DNA from: Marisa cornuarietis
Lineage: Eukaryota; Mollusca; Gastropoda; Architaenioglossa; Ampullariidae
Direction of reading: 5' to 3'
DNA length: 64,000 nucleotides
NCBI GenBank assembly: GCA_004794655.1
Contig: SMMW01000509.1
Coordinates: 62,001-126,000, forward strand
The notes under the pieces were generated by a model that searched no databases, was not told the origin of the DNA, and saw only the letters and a list, made by a program, of their open reading frames with translations. Position numbers and translations under genes: made by a program. Shown one piece after another: positions 21,280-33,058 of the stretch; within the stretch, counting starts at the first letter, position 1, and each line of letters starts with the position of its first letter.

Positions 21280-22230
21280 TTACTTGGTTTGTTAATCATG
21301 CTTATCCTACGGTACTTTATGTTTAAGTGTATACAAAATCGTCTCACACGGATGACGCAGTTGAATGAAGCTTCAACAGCCGCATCCATATCAAAACACC
21401 TTGAACACGATGAAGATGTATACTATTACTTTATTGACTTTAAGAAGGCATTCCACTGAGTCTGGCACAAGGGACTGTGCCATGTTTTGCAGAAATTAAA
21501 CATTTAAATGGGCACAGACCGAGCACTTCGGTCACTGTACGCCATTTCTGGAAGCTCTGTGCTACTCGATGGATAATTTGGAGAGCTCTTTCCTACAAGT
21601 AAGAGTTACCCGACTGTGATCTTCAAACCCGGGTTTTTTTCAACATTTATCTTGAGAGAATCGTGCCAGAAATGCTTCGTGGGCATTAAATACCTTTGTA
21701 TACATCGGAAGATGAACGCTAAGTAGCCTTGGTTATACTAATGAGACGGATGTTATGGCAGACAGCAATAGTGAGTTGTATGGTCTCACAGGTAGACTCA
21801 CCACCAGTCAGTGCCAATGTATATAGGATTGAAATAAGCTCCCACAAGACCGAAGTCATAATGAACACTGTCGGACAAGAAAAAGCAGAGAAACATTTAT
21901 GGCGAACAGCTTCAGGAAGAACAGAGCTACATCGACACGAAGAATTACAGTTGCGTGGCGGACATTTGTCAAAGAAAGACAGAAGAACTGTAGCAATCGC
22001 AAACCTGAATAAGATCTGGGAAAGCAGGTGTTGAAGCTTTGAAACGAAACTCAATCGATACAAGTCCCTGGTCATTTCTATCATGTTTTACGGATACGAA
22101 TTGTAAACACTGCTGCCGAAACGAAGAAGATGATACAGGTATTTGAGATGAAGGGCTTCCGGATACTGCTTGGAATATATTACAAGGAACAGAAAACAAT
22201 TGAATTTGTAGTCAATACGGTCTCCGCCAA
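21280..22230 (+). mobile_element. LINE reverse transcriptase relic in intron 0 of B
   Basis: Plus strand, broken frames. FIDFKKAFH (motif A region) near 21434, FNIYLERIV near 21640, NLNKIWESR near 21998 and YKSLVISIMFYGYE near 22060 follow the order of an endonuclease-reverse transcriptase LINE. Many stops and indels; the same relic occurs in C, D and E. Confidence 0.8.
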
Positions 22231-22481
22231 AGTCAAGCGTCAATGATGATGATGACGATGATAAAGTTTTTATAGTGCATTTCGCCACGTGGATGCCGTG
22301 TGATGTATATGTTACAACAAATTTTACATATAGGTTTCTCTACTTTCACAATAAATAATATACTTATACGCTTATTAACTGATGTCATTCGCAAAATTCT
22401 TTGCTGCTGAAAAGGTTTGCTTCTCTCCGAAGTCATACAATTCAAACGGAAGAAGTGATTCAGAGATGAATTGAAGCTCAC

Positions 22482-22640
22482 CTTAAAATTCTTTTAACTT
22501 TGTTGAAAATTATAACTCCATGACAAACAAGTGTGGCCGACATCAGGTATTCAACCGCAAGTTTAAAACTTAAATGATGAAGTCATCGAAGGAAAATCGC
22601 TATTTATAGGTTGTTTTGAGTCAATATTGTGCCACGCCTC
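22482..22640 (-). promoter_or_regulatory. Promoter module and putative non-coding exon 0 of receptor B
   Basis: Minus strand order: GGCGTGGC (22631-22638), TGACTCA AP-1 site (22617-22623), TATAAATA (22601-22608). About 95 bases later a donor TTTTAAG|GTGAGC lies at 22482/22481. Exon 0 would splice to the acceptor 9 nt before the ATG of exon 1. Its start near 22575 is inferred from the TATA spacing. Confidence 0.6.
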
Positions 22641-22771
22641 TGATAATGAGTGGAAACAGGAGAGAAATGGAAATGGGTGATGATGGAGTTTACACTCGAT
22701 GTTAAATTTTTTTTAATTTTGAGAAATTTCGTGTTTCGTGAATTTTTCTTTTATAATCCCCCTACACTCTC

Positions 22772-22772
<1 letters not shown>

Positions 22773-22830
<58 letters not shown>
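22773..22830. repeat. (TG)n tract 5' of the receptor B promoter
   Basis: About 29 TG units, 165 bp upstream (in transcription) of the TATA-like box; tracts at the same place exist in C, D and E. Confidence 0.95.
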
Positions 22831-22832
<2 letters not shown>

Positions 22833-22859
22833 GTCTGTGCACGTGTGTGTGATTAGAAG

Positions 22860-24430
22860 CATTTTAAGGTCCACGGTTTACAAAGAAAATGTTTTCTTCT
22901 ATCCAATAAATTAGTCTCTGTCTTGATTTTCTTTGAATACATTTGAGAACAACTTATCTCCAAGGAAGATAATTGTCAAATGGTTTTCGGCTGCAACAAT
23001 TGGCTTATTTTGCGATTAGTCATCAAAATAGTGTTTCCAGACATTTTCATATTTTCAGTGTTCGTTTCTCTTAGCCTTAAATTAGTTTGAAACATACTTA
23101 ACTCTCATTGACATCAATTGTCCCTGTAATCACTGCTGTTCAGAGATGGTCCTCGTTATTTACCGCATAAACATTTCTCTTTTAATGTAATTTTTATAGA
23201 AAAAAAAACAATTTCCAGAAATATGATGATAATGATGATGTCCATTTGTAATGGGCAGGTATGCATTTAGAATAATTCTGATTGCACAGCAAAAACAGAA
23301 GAGAAGGAAAACAATAAAACAAGTGGAAAGTAACAAAAATAATAAAGACAGAAGTGGTGCTTGATGTTGAAGTCTGGAGTCCGGAAATATCTGGAGTCAA
23401 TAAGACATTCATTAGTTGAAAGCAAGGGTTTTACCCCTTGATATTATCTTTAATATTATCCCAAGAATCAGTGGTGAGGATTCATGTTAGTGTTTGTCTT
23501 GAAATGATGTTTTTCCCCTTCATGTAAACTTTAATTTGATCCCAAGAAGCAAAGGACAGGCTTGATGTTAGTATGGGTCAACAAATGAGCACTGACCAGT
23601 TCATCAACACGCAGGTATCCGATTTTTCTCATTGCTTTTATCGGCGTTCTCATCTCCATCACAATGCAGATCAGTGGTATATCATTAATTTTGAGATAAT
23701 TGGTTGAATGGGAGAGTCTGCTGAGGTTTCGTACGATCATAATTTTCAATTTATCGCAGTTAATTCAGCAAGAAACTGTTCTCATGCCGTGTGCAAAGAT
23801 TCGAGAACATATAAGTTTATTTCAGAATGAGTAAAACACAATGTTTTTAACTAAATAATTTTAAACTTTTTCGCATTTATGGTATTGTTTTATGTCATTA
23901 TGACACTAGGTTTGTTTAGTCTAGAATATTCTGTACATCTTAATCAGGGTTGAACACTTGATATTATAACTATACGTCTCAGAAATATCTCTCCTTCCTT
24001 TGTTTCTTTTTTCTTTATTTCTTCACTTATTTGTCCGTTTTTTCCTACAATTTGAAGCACATTTTCACTCAGTATTCGAGGAAACTGTGATGACTGACTG
24101 ATCTGCTGGCGAGTGTCACAGGTTTAGTGAAAGTGTGCATGAACTTGAAGAACGAAAGGCTTGCATTATAATAAACATTACTGAACCTTTTTTGTTTCTT
24201 TTAACAAATGACAGCCGTGAGGTATTAAAATACAGTAAACACAGTCTCACTTTCACCTTTATCTTTTATCACTAGTAGTTCCATCTTATTCCGTTGAAGC
24301 GAGATTTGTCATTGAAATGATGATTCATATTTTAACAATTATTTTCATTTTTCAATGTACATTTTACTTTACTTATCTTGACGCTTATAGTCAAACATAA
24401 ACAAACACACAATCCATTCACCCAGACAGT
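22860..24430. other. Duplicated 5' flank of unit B, no gene
   Basis: AT-rich, alignable with 37330-39890 and in part 58430-59100. No conserved frame. Confidence 0.55.
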
Positions 24431-24664
24431 CTCATTAGTCGCTCTGGCGACTCCATCAGACACGTCAGCCGCGTTGTCATCGCTGTACTTTGTGTAACAA
24501 TGTCAAGACTGCTGGCTTCTATCGCTAGGTCGAATTTGATCAATTAAGTTTCACTTAAATTAACCTAGGTTAAGTAAAACAAAATATTAGAACAACTACA
24601 CTTCACAGTTTTGCAGAGAGGCCGTTTAAAATTTCAACAGTCCGTACTTTGACCAACCGTGACA
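24430..24664. mobile_element. hAT-type MITE relic, right half
   Basis: Similar to the right half of the complete element at 63539-63925: CGACTCCATCAGACA, AATTAACCTAGG and a terminal CTTTGACCAACCGTG. The left half is not recognisable. Confidence 0.6.
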
Positions 24665-24969
24665 TAGGCGTACACGCTGAGACCCAAACAATCAGACACT
24701 CAAACATAATCCAAGTGAAACATTTGACAAAACAACATATTTTAGATTGTTGAGCTTCTTGGGTATGTAATAGTTAAACTTAAGTCAAACATTCACCATG
24801 GATAGAACTGAAGTGCGATTGAGGAAAAAATAAGCGTATGTGTGTGCGTGTGCGTGTGTTTTGTGTGTATGTGTTTGTAAAGGTGGGTGTTTAGTAACTA
24901 AGTAAATAGCATTTTATATATTAATGACGTTAATCGATCACAATTAATTTCTCTGTTTTTACTGTGTAG

Positions 24970-25430
24970 ATGACTCTCAGTAACAACATCTGCGTTAATT
25001 ATGAGACAAAATTTCCATTTGTTTATCTCCAGATCACCACAGGTTTTACAACTAACCAGAACTCAGGACTAACTTCATCAACGATGACGTGGACAACGAC
25101 CATCTCCTCGCCGCCTGTGACAAGTCAACGGTCTTCTTCGTGTCTTTACCAAAATTAAAATCATACTGCAGCAGGCGAGGCTGACCAGGTCTTACACCTG
25201 ATCTGTGATGTGTGTTTACAGTCTGAGGCAGGTGAGACCACATGATGCACGCTGCACGACTCTCTCCACAAGCCTCACATTGTAGAAGTCGTCATCCCAC
25301 CACAGCCACTGTGTACATATCGGCAGCATTACAGTTTTATGTTGTACCCGGAGGTTCAAAAATCGTATGGGATGTACCATGCTGAGCAGGTGAACTTGCT
25401 CCAGGAAAAGTAATATTTGAACAGTATAGC
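24970..25430 (-). other. Duplicated block of unknown nature (copy 1)
   Basis: Strongly similar to 41160-41592, far more than the surrounding sequence. A minus-strand frame (25052-25243) reads MWSHLPQTVNTHHRSGVRPG in both copies but diverges at its end, so coding is doubtful. I do not recognise it. Confidence 0.4.
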
Positions 25431-25919
25431 CTGATGCACTGAAGTGATATCAATAGTTGTTGTGTCGCTGTTGTCTGTCATTATTTCAAACTTATTTTCC
25501 CCCGTGCAAATGAACTCATTGTTGTACAGTCCTCATAATAACTACACTAATTTGTATATAACAGACATTTGCCTTTTACCTATGTATTTGCGTTTGACCG
25601 AGTGTGCGAATGCGGCTTTATTCACGTTTATGAATTTTTACACGTTAGAGCATGTATCATAACATTTAGAAATGGTGCAGAAGCTTCGATATAATCGCTT
25701 ACTTCAAACAAGGTGTGAAGAAATTTCAGTGCTGATCTAAATTGTTTTCTGGAAACGCCCTCGAACCTAAAATAACGCGCTGTACATTTGCTGAAAATGT
25801 CCAAAGAAGTGCCCTGTGAGGCCCACGAGGTCTGTCATAGACAGTACAAACAGACACATGTTGATGCCCTAGTCCCTGCCTGTACAAGACAGCGGCGATG
25901 AGGATGTTGGCTGAGAATC
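25431..25919 (-). pseudogene. Truncated receptor fragment: intron 2 plus 3' part of exon 2 (copy 1)
   Basis: 25431-25738 matches intron 2 of receptor A starting at its acceptor; 25739-25919 matches exon 2 from the donor back to the GFPANI segment of TM1. The donor GT is AT, there are frame-changing indels, and the homology stops sharply where TTTCGCTCCCTGTAGG follows. Confidence 0.85.
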
Positions 25920-26172
25920 TTTCGCTCCCTGTAGGCGATCTGGAGGAGTCTCTTGAACCCTTTTATTCTGAACGCCTTGCAGAGTGCACGACAAATTATT
26001 TGTTAGCATATAACTAGAAAACATGCAAGATATCACTAGATGACAAGCAGATCAACCTAAATATAGGTAATACCTGCTCATGGACGACCCAAACCTAATA
26101 CATCATCCACACATTGTAATCCGGATACAGAACTCGTGATATTTAGTGACACAAAGTACTCTCTTTTTCCAA

Positions 26173-26184
<12 letters not shown>

Positions 26185-26226
<42 letters not shown>
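26185..26226. repeat. (CA)n microsatellite
   Basis: About 20 CA units, in a position homologous to 42369-42426. Confidence 0.95.
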
Positions 26227-26232
<6 letters not shown>

Positions 26233-26914
26233 ACACCCTAAATAGACACAAAACAATTCAAAACCTCGGGAAATCCTTTAATCAGTATAATTAATGCTCA
26301 AGGTAACCCTTACTTGAAATAAGGCTGACACAGTGTTTAATTATAATCAGCGTAAATATACCGATTTGTGGTTTTTAATTTAAATCAGTGTAAAATATAC
26401 TGACATTTGCTCTTTAATCTCTGAGTTTAGGCTGACGCTAGCACATTGTCGTGCCACACAGTCTGTCCTTCGTTCATCAAATTTATCATGGTTAGTCTGA
26501 TATGGAATCTTCAATATCAATCAGTTGAGAATATAGTGACACCTGGTCATCAAATACAAATAAATACAACATTTTCTTTTCAAAAAGTGTAAAGAATGAC
26601 AAGTTATGATCCACGTGAGATTCCTCATGTTTCACGTTTATTCGATACCCATTGCATATAGCGAGCAAATTATGTAGAAATTTATCTTCTTTCGAGAAAT
26701 TTAGGACATAGTAATTTTTTCATACACATTGTGTCCTTTTACAGTGGCTCGAATTCCGTCTCAACTGCTAGACACAGTAAATGCATTTTTTTGAAAATAT
26801 ACGCCTTTTCTATAATTATAAACAAGACATTACAAATTCTGAAGTATTACAGGATTATGCCATGTGTTCACTATCGCCAGTCTCACTCTCTGAACTTCGG
26901 TCTTTAATCGGTCA

Positions 26915-27180
26915 GGGGTCAGTTGCACAACACATTTCTAATTTTAAACACTTTTAGACCTTAACTCCATTTAGTTAATTAGTTTAAAGTGCACACCACA
27001 ATTTTAGAATTTTTAAAACTAAAACTGCTTTAAGTAAGATAAAGTTGTTGAAGTCTGACTTTCCGTCCTGTTAGTGCAATTTTTTGTATGTTTTTCTGCA
27101 ATGCATCAAAATGGCTAAGAAGAGATTTTGCTTCTTTAGAACAGTTTTAAGGTTTAGAAACATGTTGTGCAACTGGCCCC
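26915..27180. mobile_element. 266-bp MITE with 18-bp TIRs
   Basis: Ends GGGGTCAGTTGCACAACA and, inverted, GGGGCCAGTTGCACAACA: 17 of 18 bases pair. CAG or CAGG is repeated at both flanks. The D unit reads straight through at about 43120-43140 (GGTCAGGCTGCTGG), the empty site. Confidence 0.8.
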
Positions 27181-28804
27181 AGGTTGCTGGTTATTGTGAG
27201 TCTTTTACCCCCTTTGCCTGTGCTCTTCTAAGTATAAATACTGGCTTCTCGTCGTTGATGTTTCATCTAACCAAAGCGAATTATCGCATTCGCACTTGTA
27301 AAGGCACTGTAGCATCAAATCGCTGTAAGCTATAAGTATTAAAGTTTGAATTATATATAAGACGGGTTCAGATCTGTCAGTAGCTGTAACCTCGAAAGAA
27401 TTAAGACCCGGACGCTTATATTAAGTTTCCTGAGGACAATGTTAATATGAACTGATGAGGGGTCTGAACTTTGTTAGTCGGTGATGTATGTTTACATGAT
27501 ACTGGGTGCTGGAATATTTGAAAGAGCCTCGATACATGTTCATTAGAGTATGTAAATGTTATTATGCTATATGGGTAGCTTTTAGTTAACACGATGTTCT
27601 TCAGTAACATTTTTATTCTCCTAAAGAATTATGCACACGGCTTTGGGATTTGAATTCCTATTCGTTAATGGTGTCTCCTGGAAAAACACATATTTATCTT
27701 TATGTGCAGGGTCTACCAATCGCTCGGTGAACCTTTGTAGCATATTAATATTATGTTGTAAAACTTGTGTTTTATATCCTACTGGTTTAAGTTAATGTAA
27801 ACAAAAGAAAACGAAAAGAGATTTAAAGTCCATATTTTGGGTTCAGCATAAAGAAAATGGAAGGCCCACTGACAAATGTTAGTGTTATTGTGTGAAAAGA
27901 CATTAACTGTCACAGACTATATGTTCAGACCACAGTGTGCCGTGACAGTAAGAATGAAGACTGTAACTGTTTTATTATTTAGTAACAGATACTAAAACCT
28001 GGCCTAAAGGACGTTGCCTACCCCTGAATGTAGATTCTTAGAAGGTTTGAAGTTATATACTTCGGAAAATCCAGAATACACCATGAAGTAAAACTAGTGC
28101 AGTAATTTAAAAGATCATCTACAGTTTGCTTTCAAAACCAAGAACAAAATTTAGAAAAGGTTAGTAAGGTCATCAGGACATTTTATATCCGTGGTTCCCC
28201 ATCACAATTGTTTTATACATTTACTGCAAGACGTATTTTATTACTTGTCGTTGGCTTTTCCCCCAAGAATTCTTCATCGCAAGCATTTTGTGTATTGTTT
28301 GCTTTCCATCGTGAGCAGGAATTTGTAGCAGATATCTAAGTCTTGATCTTTTTCAGAGCTTAACAGTTAATGGGATTGTATTTTTAAAGTACTAGTTAGA
28401 GTAATAGCATGAACAGAATTATGTGTCTCTTGTTAAACAGTTGAGCACATTCATAGATAAAAAAAATATACAGTGTCGTTTGTTTATCAATTGGAGGAGA
28501 CGAAACCTAAACAAAGTCAGTTCTTTTTGGCAACAGAGCGCTGTACTTGCTTTAGAATCTAAAGAAAAATATTGCTGCCGAAAAAAAAATAAAGAAGCAT
28601 TTAATGAAGCGGTGTTTTTCTGAAATATGCGTGATGCGTGATACATATCACAAAGTATTATTAGGGAAATCCTTTGTCAGACAGTAGAAAGTCGTGTCAA
28701 CACTGTCAACGCTATGTTATGTCCTACTCTCGATTGTGTTAGCACCAGGATGCTGGGTCTTTGCCCTCGACTGAGGCAAATGTTAAAGTAACGAGGTTGA
28801 CTTA

Positions 28805-29480
28805 ACTGTCAAAACACACGTTTGACCTGAACGTGAAAGGTACTAGTGTGACGTGAACGTGAAAGGTACTAGTGACACGTGAATGTAAAAGGTAATAGTG
28901 TGACGTGAACGTGAAAGGTACTAGTGCCACGTGAATGTAAAAGGTAATAGTGTGACGTGAACGTGAAAGGTACTAGTGACACGTGAATGTAAAAGGTAAT
29001 AGTGTGACGTGAACGTGAAAGGTACTAGTGCCACGTGAATGTAAAAGGTAATAGTGTGACGTGAACGTGAAAGGTACTAGTGACACGTGAATGTAAAAGG
29101 TAATAGTGTGACGTGAACGTGAAAGGTACTAGTGCCACGTGAATGTAAAAGGTAATAGTGTGACGTGAACGTGAAAGGTACTAGTGACACGTGAAAGTTA
29201 AAGGTACTAGTGACACCTGAATGTGAAAGGTACTAGTGACACGTGAACGTTAAAGGTACTAGTGACACGTGAATCTCAAAGGTGAACGTGAAAGGTACTA
29301 GTGTGACGTGAACGTGAAAGGTACTGGTGTGACGTGAACGTCAAAGGTACTAGTGTGACGTGAACGTGAAAGGTACTAGTGTGACGTGAACGTCAAAGGT
29401 ACTAGTGTGACGTGAACGTGAAAGGTACTAGTGTGACGTGAACGTCGAACGCGATTATTTGATGTGAATGTGAAATCCAC
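28805..29480. repeat. 26-bp minisatellite, about 25 copies with higher-order structure
   Basis: Monomers alternate between a TGACGTGAACGTGAAAGG type and a CACGTGAATGTAAAAGG type. In 28900-29200 a 104-bp four-monomer unit repeats about three times. CACGTG and TGACGTGA occur many times. Confidence 0.95.
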
Positions 29481-29759
29481 TAGATCTATCGCTATCAACA
29501 ATTGATAGATGTACAATGATAAAAATATTTTTAAAACTAAGTGTTATATTAAAAGTCTCTACACTCCGATGCTTATTTATACCTTTTAGACATAAGTACT
29601 ATCAAATGTTCAAATCGGCAGTTTTTGTTCAGTTTATCAATAATTTGTAGAGTAAAAATATCTGGCACTGTTATTGTCATATTATCGGTATATTCTTATT
29701 TGAATTGATGACTTTAATACAAAATGCAAACTTATTTACAGACTGGTGTCAGTCTTCTA

Positions 29760-29900
29760 TATTTTTCCTGATGTCGCACGCGACGTTTAACACATACCTG
29801 CTGATGCCCCTACTGCGAATGTCCTTTTTCCGACTTTCTACTTTTGTTTCTGCTACAACACCGGCTGGTGCTGCACATTCTAAGCAAGGAAGAAGGAAGT
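29760..29900 (-). other. Conserved downstream block with donor-like site (unit C)
   Basis: Junction GCATCAGCAG|GTATGTG at 29798/29797, 352 bp past the end of exon 4 of C. Confidence 0.45.
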
Positions 29901-30149
29901 CTCAGTATACTGTACACTATTTAACAACTTTTATCGCTTGAATTAGATTAAATCAATCAACAATGTGGAAATTAATGTATTTTTCGATGTTTTTTTTCAA
30001 AAAATAACTGTGAGAAAATCTGTCATTTTCTCTTACAGTAGCCGAGCTTGAGAGAGTGAATTTGAACAAGGGTAAGGGTAGGGATACGACGACAGCACCA
30101 CTGACCTTAAGTCCCTTGATAAATATATGTAGATGTGTGCTTCGAGCAC

Positions 30150-30627
30150 CTACTGCTTCACACATGACAGAATATCTTTCAACGTAGTGCGAAACCGTGA
30201 CCCCATGTGGTAGTAGATGACAAAGTTTAAGGACATAGTCACCATCCATAGCACGGAAATGATCCTCCACAGCACGGACAGAAGGTTGTAGAAGCGGCCA
30301 GAATAGGTCAGCTCCTTCACCAAGTACAGCGACAACTACAGCATGACCTCGGGCGAGAAGCAGACGATGAACAAGAGAGACGACGCCAGCAACATCTTGG
30401 TGGTCGCCACTTCTTTCTTCGAAAGTTTCGTGAAATCTTTTGACTGTTGCTCTTTGTCGGGACGTCCCACGGCTCCGTGATGGTGGCGCCACCTAGAGGC
30501 TTGGTAGAGCTTGATGACTGTGAGGATGGACGTGATGATTGTAAGAAACTGAAGGACAACTGTGAAGAGAATAGCGTAGACAAATATGTCGATAATATCG
30601 AATACATATTTGTGGTCCAAGTAAAAG
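30150..30627 (-). pseudogene. Receptor C exon 4 with in-frame TAG
   Basis: Full 478 bp with a good acceptor (TTTCAG). Frame otherwise open on both sides of the stop; TM7 and the DILSCVKQ tail are intact. Confidence 0.9.
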
Positions 30628-30824
30628 CTGAAATAAATAAATAAATATCATACCATTGAAAGAAAATTTTAATAAATGTCTCTATCAAACATTTTACATT
30701 ATTGTCATTCTACTCTTTTTCTTTTTACCAGTTTGTTCATTTTCGAAAGCTAATTTAATTCTGAATGTAGTGCGTGTTTCTTTACTTGGTGGCACTCTTT
30801 CATTTTGATTTTCTTAGTCTTTCT

Positions 30825-31625
30825 CTCAGAATTAGTACAACTCTCACCAAATAACCTTACTCCTCAAGAAACTGATGTACTCCTTAAATTATTGATATTA
30901 CTGTATGCAGATGATACTGTCATCTTTTATAACACCAGAAAACCTACAGAATGCTTTACACAGCATGCAAAAATACTTTGACAAATGGAACTTGACAAGC
31001 CAGACCAAACTAAAATAGTTTTATTTTCTAGAGATAAAATAAGAAAGAAACCAACATTCATATAAAATGGTGAGAAACATGAAATAGTAGATTTTTTTTC
31101 TCTTAGCTTGAAAATAAATTATAATAACAAATTTCTCGTAGCACAAAAAGATTTATATGACAGCCTCAAGAGCCATGTATGCTCTACTAAAAAAATGTAA
31201 GCAGTCACAACTACCACTAGATATACAACTCGATATGTTTGACAGAATTGTCCTTCCATTACCTACTTACAGTTGTGAAGTATGGGAAACAGGAATTAGT
31301 AATATCTGTGCTAAACTACAGCTAAGATTCTACAAAATAATCCTCAAAGTAAGAAAGTCCACCCCATCTTGTATTTTGCTTGGAGAGTATGCTCACTTCC
31401 CTATTAGTCTTCTTATTAAAAGTAGAATGCTCAGCTTTTGGTTTAAATTGAAAAACGCAAATAATACTAATGAACTATCAAACGTTGTAAATAGAATTCT
31501 CTTAAACTTACGCGAAACAAATATAAAAAGTCTAGCTCTATCAGTACTGTCATGACAACACTACAAGATCTTGGTCTAATTGGAATATGGATAAACCAGA
31601 AAAGCAAAGACTAAAAGAGATCTTT
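30825..31625 (+). mobile_element. LINE reverse transcriptase fragment in intron 3 of C
   Basis: Plus strand. Motif C LLYADDTVIF near 30897, then after stops a frame at 31157-31555 with LPLDIQLDMFDRIVLP and a TPSCILLGEYAHFP segment, the C-terminal part of a different LINE family from the intron 0 relics. A 5'- and 3'-truncated copy ending at the CA repeat. Confidence 0.8.
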
Positions 31626-31627
31626 CA

Positions 31628-31628
<1 letters not shown>

Positions 31629-31696
<68 letters not shown>
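31629..31696. repeat. (CA)n microsatellite
   Basis: About 34 CA units directly after the LINE fragment. Confidence 0.95.
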
Positions 31697-31698
<2 letters not shown>

Positions 31699-31854
31699 AG
31701 CGAGAAAAGGACGCAGAAAGAGCAGGGAATAAGTAGAGGAATAAGATCAGAAAAAAACTAAGACAGCTGGAGAAAGAATAACAGTAAGGAACAGTAAGAG
31801 TAAGAAGTTAAACAGGTAAGCACTTTAAATAGTCTCCAAAGTTTGATCCCTCAC

Positions 31855-32100
31855 CTGGTGTAACTGTTAAGCATGTCGTCTCGTTAGTGAGAGGATCAAA
31901 GACACAGGTAAAGGTGTGCTTGTGACCGGCGATGAGGGCCATGCCGCCCACCAGAAACACGCCCATGATGCCGATGACGGCCGCCATGCTGGAAGTCTTG
32001 AGGTATTTCTGAGCCTTGAAAGGGCTGAACACACACAAGCACCGCTCGCACGCGATGACACACGTGATGAACTGAGACACTTTAATGAAGCCGATCAAGG
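31855..32100 (-). pseudogene. Receptor C exon 3 with 1-nt deletion
   Basis: 246 bp against 247 elsewhere; the frame shifts after PLTNET. Donor and acceptor are intact. Apart from the two ends it is identical to exon 3 of A. Confidence 0.9.
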
Positions 32101-32436
32101 CTGTGTTCAAATCACAAAGAAAGAAAGAGAGATATTAATCATTATTTTCTTGCATTCATTTCCTTCACTGTTTTCTCTTACGAATGATCTCGTTCGTGTA
32201 TGATTGTCAGAATGACTTTGTTATAACGGACGAAAGTGATTTTTCTTTGACTCTTCAGTGTTCGAGCGTGTGTGTGAATGTATGTTAATGTGCGCGAGGG
32301 TTAGCAAAGGGTATTCTAAGATTTGATTTTTAAAGAGAATCTCCGGCATACTTGGTTACTTCTTTTTTGTTGTGGAATACTTAATAAATTGGAAAACTAA
32401 ACTGACTACAGGAAGCGAAATAAATTCAATCCAAAC

Positions 32437-32684
32437 CTATAATGTTTTCCTCGAAGAAGCCTCGAACCTTAAATAACTCTCTGTACATATGTTCGAAATT
32501 TCGAAAGAACTGCCCTGTGAGACCCACAAGGTCTGTCAAAGACAACACAAACAGACACATGTTGATTCTCTCCCCTAGTCCCTGCCTGTAGAAGACAGCT
32601 GCACTTAGGATGTTGGCTGGGAATCCGAACAGGAACAAAAGGGGTGGGACCGTGGGGTTGAGGACGATTCGGAACCAGACCAGC
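32437..32684 (-). pseudogene. Receptor C exon 2 with damaged acceptor
   Basis: GGAGCAT in place of GGAGCAG at the intron end, and 2 bases lost a few bases in. The rest encodes TM1-TM2; the sequon reads LNPT and is lost. Confidence 0.88.
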
Positions 32685-33058
32685 ATGCTCCAGAAAAAGA
32701 TAAAGAGGGGAATTCTTTAAACCACTCTGTCTATCTTATAGAATTTCTAGTACTAATTTCACCTGCTTTTCTTGCTGTGTTGCGGGCGATTGTGGTGAGG
32801 CTGTGAAATGAATGATGACAGTAGTGAGGGGTGACTAACGTGGTCGTGGTCTACGTGATTTCAGTTCGAGTGCTTTGGTATCACGTGCGTGACTTGGGGA
32901 GAGGAAAGGAGGGGAAGTAGTCCTCATGTTAAACTTCAAGTGTAAATTTTCAGTTTGTATGACCTGTGAAATAACTAGTGTCAAGTGGTCATGTACTTTT
33001 ATACAATGCATTGCAATGCAAAGCTTTTTTTCTCACCCCCCCCCCCACGTCTGCATAC

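Larger units (their letters stand above)
26010..28800. other. Tandemly duplicated 3' flank block (unit C)
   Basis: Homologous to the flanks of B, D and F. Apart from the MITE at 26915-27180 I see no gene; short frames are not shared with the other copies. Confidence 0.6.

Noticed and set aside
28805..29480. Possible CRISPR array
   Set aside because: Monomers are contiguous with no unique spacers, in a eukaryotic context without cas genes.
30336..30620. Reading the receptor C exon 4 frame before TAG as a short functional protein
   Set aside because: It ends inside TM6 and lacks a valid path from exons 2-3 because of the upstream frameshifts.
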